Positions 5,925 through 7,972 of a DNA stretch of 7,972 bases are shown in pieces. Numbering within the stretch: position 1 is the stretch's first letter; every line of letters begins with the position of its first letter. The DNA comes from Pirellulaceae bacterium (GTDB lineage: Bacteria; Planctomycetota; Planctomycetia; Pirellulales; Pirellulaceae): positions 1-7,972 of the forward strand of contig JADLDX010000761.1 in assembly GCA_020846515.1 (NCBI GenBank), in the 5' to 3' direction. The notes beneath the pieces were generated by a model that was not told where the DNA came from, did not search any database, and was given only the letters and a program-made list of their open reading frames with translations. Position numbers and translations under genes: made by a program.

Positions 5925-6404
5925 TCATTGCAGCGCAAAGTCGATGACGTTGTCGTCGCTCTCTTTCACGTTGGCCGACAAGCCTGACTTCTTTGCGTCG
6001 GCATATTTTGCAGGCAACTGGTTTTTCAAATTGTACATTTGAGCCTCCGTGGCATTCATCGGCAGCTCTTCGTACTTCATGATCTGAATACGATACTCTC
6101 CCGGAGGCGCTCCGTCATTAAGCGCGTAAGTCGTTAGTTGGTAGACGCCTTGCTCATCGGTCTTACCTACGGCACCGCGTGATCTATCCGGCTTATTAAA
6201 CAAGATGGATGCGCCTGCGACTGGTTTGTTCTGATAAGTCACTGTGCCGCGGACTTGATATGTAGGTGGATTGCTGTTGGTATCTTCAACGCAGCCTAGG
6301 CAAAGCGCGAGTAAACTGCAGGCAATCAGCCTGGTGAACGTATGGTCGACTGGCAAGCCTCTTTGGGGACTAACGCTATTTGTGTGACCGACCGTAATGT
6401 TCAT
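5925..6404 (-). CDS. Small TTR-like / carboxypeptidase regulatory-like lipoprotein
   Basis: A 159-residue protein from the ATG at 6404, which has GGAA eight bases upstream. An ATG at 6443 would give 172 residues but lacks a visible Shine-Dalgarno sequence. A hydrophobic stretch LIACSLLALCLGC ends at Cys38, a likely though imperfect lipobox (Cys at -3), suggesting a lipid-anchored envelope protein. Residues about 49-110 form the beta-sandwich typical of planctomycete transthyretin/carboxypeptidase regulatory-like proteins: YQVRGTVTYQNKPVAGASI, GKTDEQGVYQL, PPGEYRIQI. The tail LPAKYADAKKSGLSANVKES followed by NVIDFAL is also usual for the family. No catalytic residues are seen; the molecular role is unknown. 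In planctomycetes such genes commonly follow DUF1559 genes, as here. Confidence 0.85.
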   Translation of the reverse strand: MNITVGHTNSVSPQRGLPVDHTFTRLIACSLLALCLGCVEDTNSNPPTYQVRGTVTYQNKPVAGASILFNKPDRSRGAVGKTDEQGVYQLTTYALNDGAPPGEYRIQIMKYEELPMNATEAQMYNLKNQLPAKYADAKKSGLSANVKESDDNVIDFALQ

Positions 6405-6452
6405 GCGTTGGTTTCCAATGTAGATCGAATGGTAAATTCGCATCGCGCCGGT

Positions 6453-7583
6453 TTAGAACTCGCTGACAACTTCGCCGCCCAGACGTGAGCCGAGAGCGCC
6501 AAACACTCCATAGGGACTTGGGCCACCAAATCCGTGGACTGAGACGACGGAGAGATTTCCGGTATCGATCGAATTGGATAAGAATCGTACGGAGCCGTCA
6601 CCCAAGGTTACGTTCACGCCACCGGGGTGCATGCTGCTGGGCGGAAACACGCCCCATTCGCTATCGCGAGCCACAGGACCGTTGGGACCAATTACGGTAG
6701 TGAAACCGACGAAGTGTGTATGACCACGAGTGGCCACTGACCCGAAGCGACCTTGGACACGTGTGCCCGCGACGAAGAACTTGCCGTCGGTGATCGTCAG
6801 AGCCAGCGCTGGGTTGTTTCGCAAGCCGGCCAATACCGCTTGCCCTTGTCGATGATCATGCGCGCGAGCTGCTACGGTGAAGTCAGTGCGATATCCCTGT
6901 CGAAGTCTTTCGCTCATGGCCAGGGTATTGCTCAGCCCATCAGTAACTTCAGCGAAACGCCGCCACTGATCTGTCCCGAACATGCCTCGGGCTTGAGTGG
7001 TCAAGCGTTGTCCGCCTAGAGCGTCCATGTCGTTGACCATCGAAAAGTCATCGCCTTGGCAGAAGGCGTAGCTGGCGAAGCGTTCATTGCCTCGATAAGC
7101 TCCCGATTGCACAACATCGAAGGTGCCTGGGTCAGAGGGGCAGAGCAACAGAGCCGGAAAGCCGTTATAGCCTGACCAGGTGCTGAGTGCATCGTCACCA
7201 AATGGTGGAATAGGTGGTGTGCCGGTTGGGTTTCCTGCTGCGATTCGATTGTACAGAGCCGTCTGTTCCATAAACGGGAACAACCCAATGAACGCGCTTA
7301 AGCGACGTGCGATTATTTTTCGCGCTGGCAGCTTGGAGTATGTATCGTGGTAGTTGTGCATTGCTAGTCCGAGTTGTTTCAGACTATTGGTGCACTGGAT
7401 TCTTCGAGCCGCTTCGCGAGCCGCTTGAACGGCAGGCAGCAACAGTCCGACCAGCACACCAATGATCGCGATCACCACCAATAGCTCGACGAGTGTGAAG
7501 GCGCGCATGCGAGATCTCTTGCATGGGCCACGATTGTTTTGGCTATGTGTCATCAATGAATTCTCGCTTAAATATGTTGGCAT
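6453..7583 (-). CDS. DUF1559 protein with type IV pilin-like N-terminus
   Basis: A 376-residue protein. After a basic leader ([10 protein letters not shown]) comes the prepilin motif [22 protein letters not shown] from Phe29. The presumed cleavage is after Ala28, where Gly is more usual, and Glu at +5 is kept. The hydrophobic helix is followed by [30 protein letters not shown] with a break for the DUF1559 body. The C-terminus has the H-x9-DG signature ([17 protein letters not shown], His319 to Asp329-Gly330) and ends [17 protein letters not shown]. The family is greatly expanded in planctomycetes and is thought to be secreted or surface-exposed, processed by a prepilin peptidase; its function is not established. 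The start is uncertain: an ATG at 7553 would shorten the leader by ten residues. First gene of the likely operon with the lipoprotein and phosphodiesterase. Confidence 0.93.
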   Translation of the reverse strand: MPTYLSENSLMTHSQNNRGPCKRSRMRAFTLVELLVVIAIIGVLVGLLLPAVQAAREAARRIQCTNSLKQLGLAMHNYHDTYSKLPARKIIARRLSAFIGLFPFMEQTALYNRIAAGNPTGTPPIPPFGDDALSTWSGYNGFPALLLCPSDPGTFDVVQSGAYRGNERFASYAFCQGDDFSMVNDMDALGGQRLTTQARGMFGTDQWRRFAEVTDGLSNTLAMSERLRQGYRTDFTVAARAHDHRQGQAVLAGLRNNPALALTITDGKFFVAGTRVQGRFGSVATRGHTHFVGFTTVIGPNGPVARDSEWGVFPPSSMHPGGVNVTLGDGSVRFLSNSIDTGNLSVVSVHGFGGPSPYGVFGALGSRLGGEVVSEF

Positions 7584-7609
7584 TGTCCGCCCGCGATCCC
7601 TGATTTGGT

Positions 7610-7629
7610 TTCGAAGTTGGACTTTCGAA
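7610..7629. promoter_or_regulatory. TTCGAA inverted repeat upstream of the DUF1559 operon
   Basis: TTCGAAGT-TGG-ACTTTCGAA is two TTCGAA palindromes eight bases apart, forming an almost symmetric site 27-46 bases before the ATG at 7583. Its position between gene and presumed promoter fits an operator for a dimeric regulator, but nothing identifies the binding protein. It could also be chance. Confidence 0.3.
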
Positions 7630-7715
7630 TGTTGCTAACACACAGCAGGTTAGCCAATGATGTTGGCCGAGAGAGATGCATGATGATGAAGGTCTGATGA
7701 ATTAACCGATTGAAA

Positions 7716-7773
7716 GGTTAGTGAGATGACCGTCGGTCACTAACCCTTCCAAACGCAGCGCCCGGGAGTGTCG
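7716..7773. repeat. Variant hairpins preceding copy C of the 196-bp element
   Basis: GGTTAGTGA (7716-7724) and TCACTAACC (7737-7745) form a perfect nine-pair stem, with an alternative TGACC-GTC-GGTCA inside. Overlapping its right side, TAACCCTTCC at 7741 begins a degraded hairpin with the loop GCAGCGCCCGGGAG, which matches copy B at 4899 better than it matches the element next to it. The GGTTAG/CTAACC words are those that border the full element. Confidence 0.6.
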
Positions 7774-7776
7774 CAT

Positions 7777-7972
7777 GAACTAACCCTCCCGCTGCGTAGC
7801 AGCGGGAGGGTCGAAAAATAGCGTCAGCGAATTTTTCGGGGAGGGTGCATGCGCCGCAGGGACAAGCTCGCAGCGAAGAGCTTCGAGCTTTGGTTAGCAA
7901 GGCACGCCCCCTCCCCGCCTGAGCTGACGCCAGGCGACCCTCCCGCTGCTACGCAGCAGGAGGGTTAGTTCC
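7777..7972. repeat. 196-bp palindromic element, copy C, at window end
   Basis: Same length and orientation as the copy at 4687-4882 and differing at six positions. Its 37-bp ends (7777-7813 and 7935-7971) are inverted repeats with a single mismatch. The left end is a perfect 12-pair hairpin, CCCTCCCGCTGC closed by a GTA loop. The inner hairpins around GCGTCAGC are as in copy A. It lies upstream of the DUF1559 operon. The window stops exactly at its last bases (GTTAGTTCC), so whether further copies follow cannot be seen. Confidence 0.85.

Overview
The window looks like chromosomal DNA from a planctomycete, probably a Pirellulaceae (Rhodopirellula-like) bacterium. The reasons are a DUF1559 protein with a type IV pilin-like N-terminus, a small transthyretin-like lipoprotein directly behind it, a TPR/SPINDLY-type glycosyltransferase, and abundant short palindromic repeats between genes. 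I infer the taxon from gene families; no rRNA or other marker gene is present.

Layout. Positions 1-532 hold no convincing gene, only a 37-bp tandem repeat (67-140) and three CAATAAAG words at 18-bp spacing (303-347). Two plus-strand genes follow. The first (533-2827) encodes ten TPRs plus a GT41 (O-GlcNAc transferase/SPINDLY) catalytic domain. The second (3043-4644) encodes a SAM-dependent methyltransferase with a methyltransferase regulatory domain, resembling rickettsial protein-lysine methyltransferases in architecture. A nested inverted repeat lies between them and contains the last codons and stop of the first gene. Three minus-strand genes converge on this pair and look like one operon, transcribed 7583 to 5042: DUF1559 pilin-like protein, TTR-like lipoprotein, and exported glycerophosphodiester phosphodiesterase.

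The gap between the two converging gene groups (4645-5041) is filled with one family of palindromic repeats. A full 196-bp element recurs with 190/196 identity upstream of the minus-strand operon, at 7777-7972, where the window ends. Each element has 37-bp terminal inverted repeats that are themselves hairpins, a second inner hairpin in each arm and a variable-looking centre. Both loci also carry shorter variant hairpins beside the full element. This is a BIME/REP-like or MITE-like family, and no transposase is in the window.

Functionally, the plus-strand pair could glycosylate and methylate proteins. The minus-strand operon puts three envelope proteins together (pilin-like, lipoprotein, secreted phosphodiesterase). 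I see no defence system, CRISPR array, tRNA or rRNA. The most unusual content is the repeat architecture and its overlap with gene stop codons.
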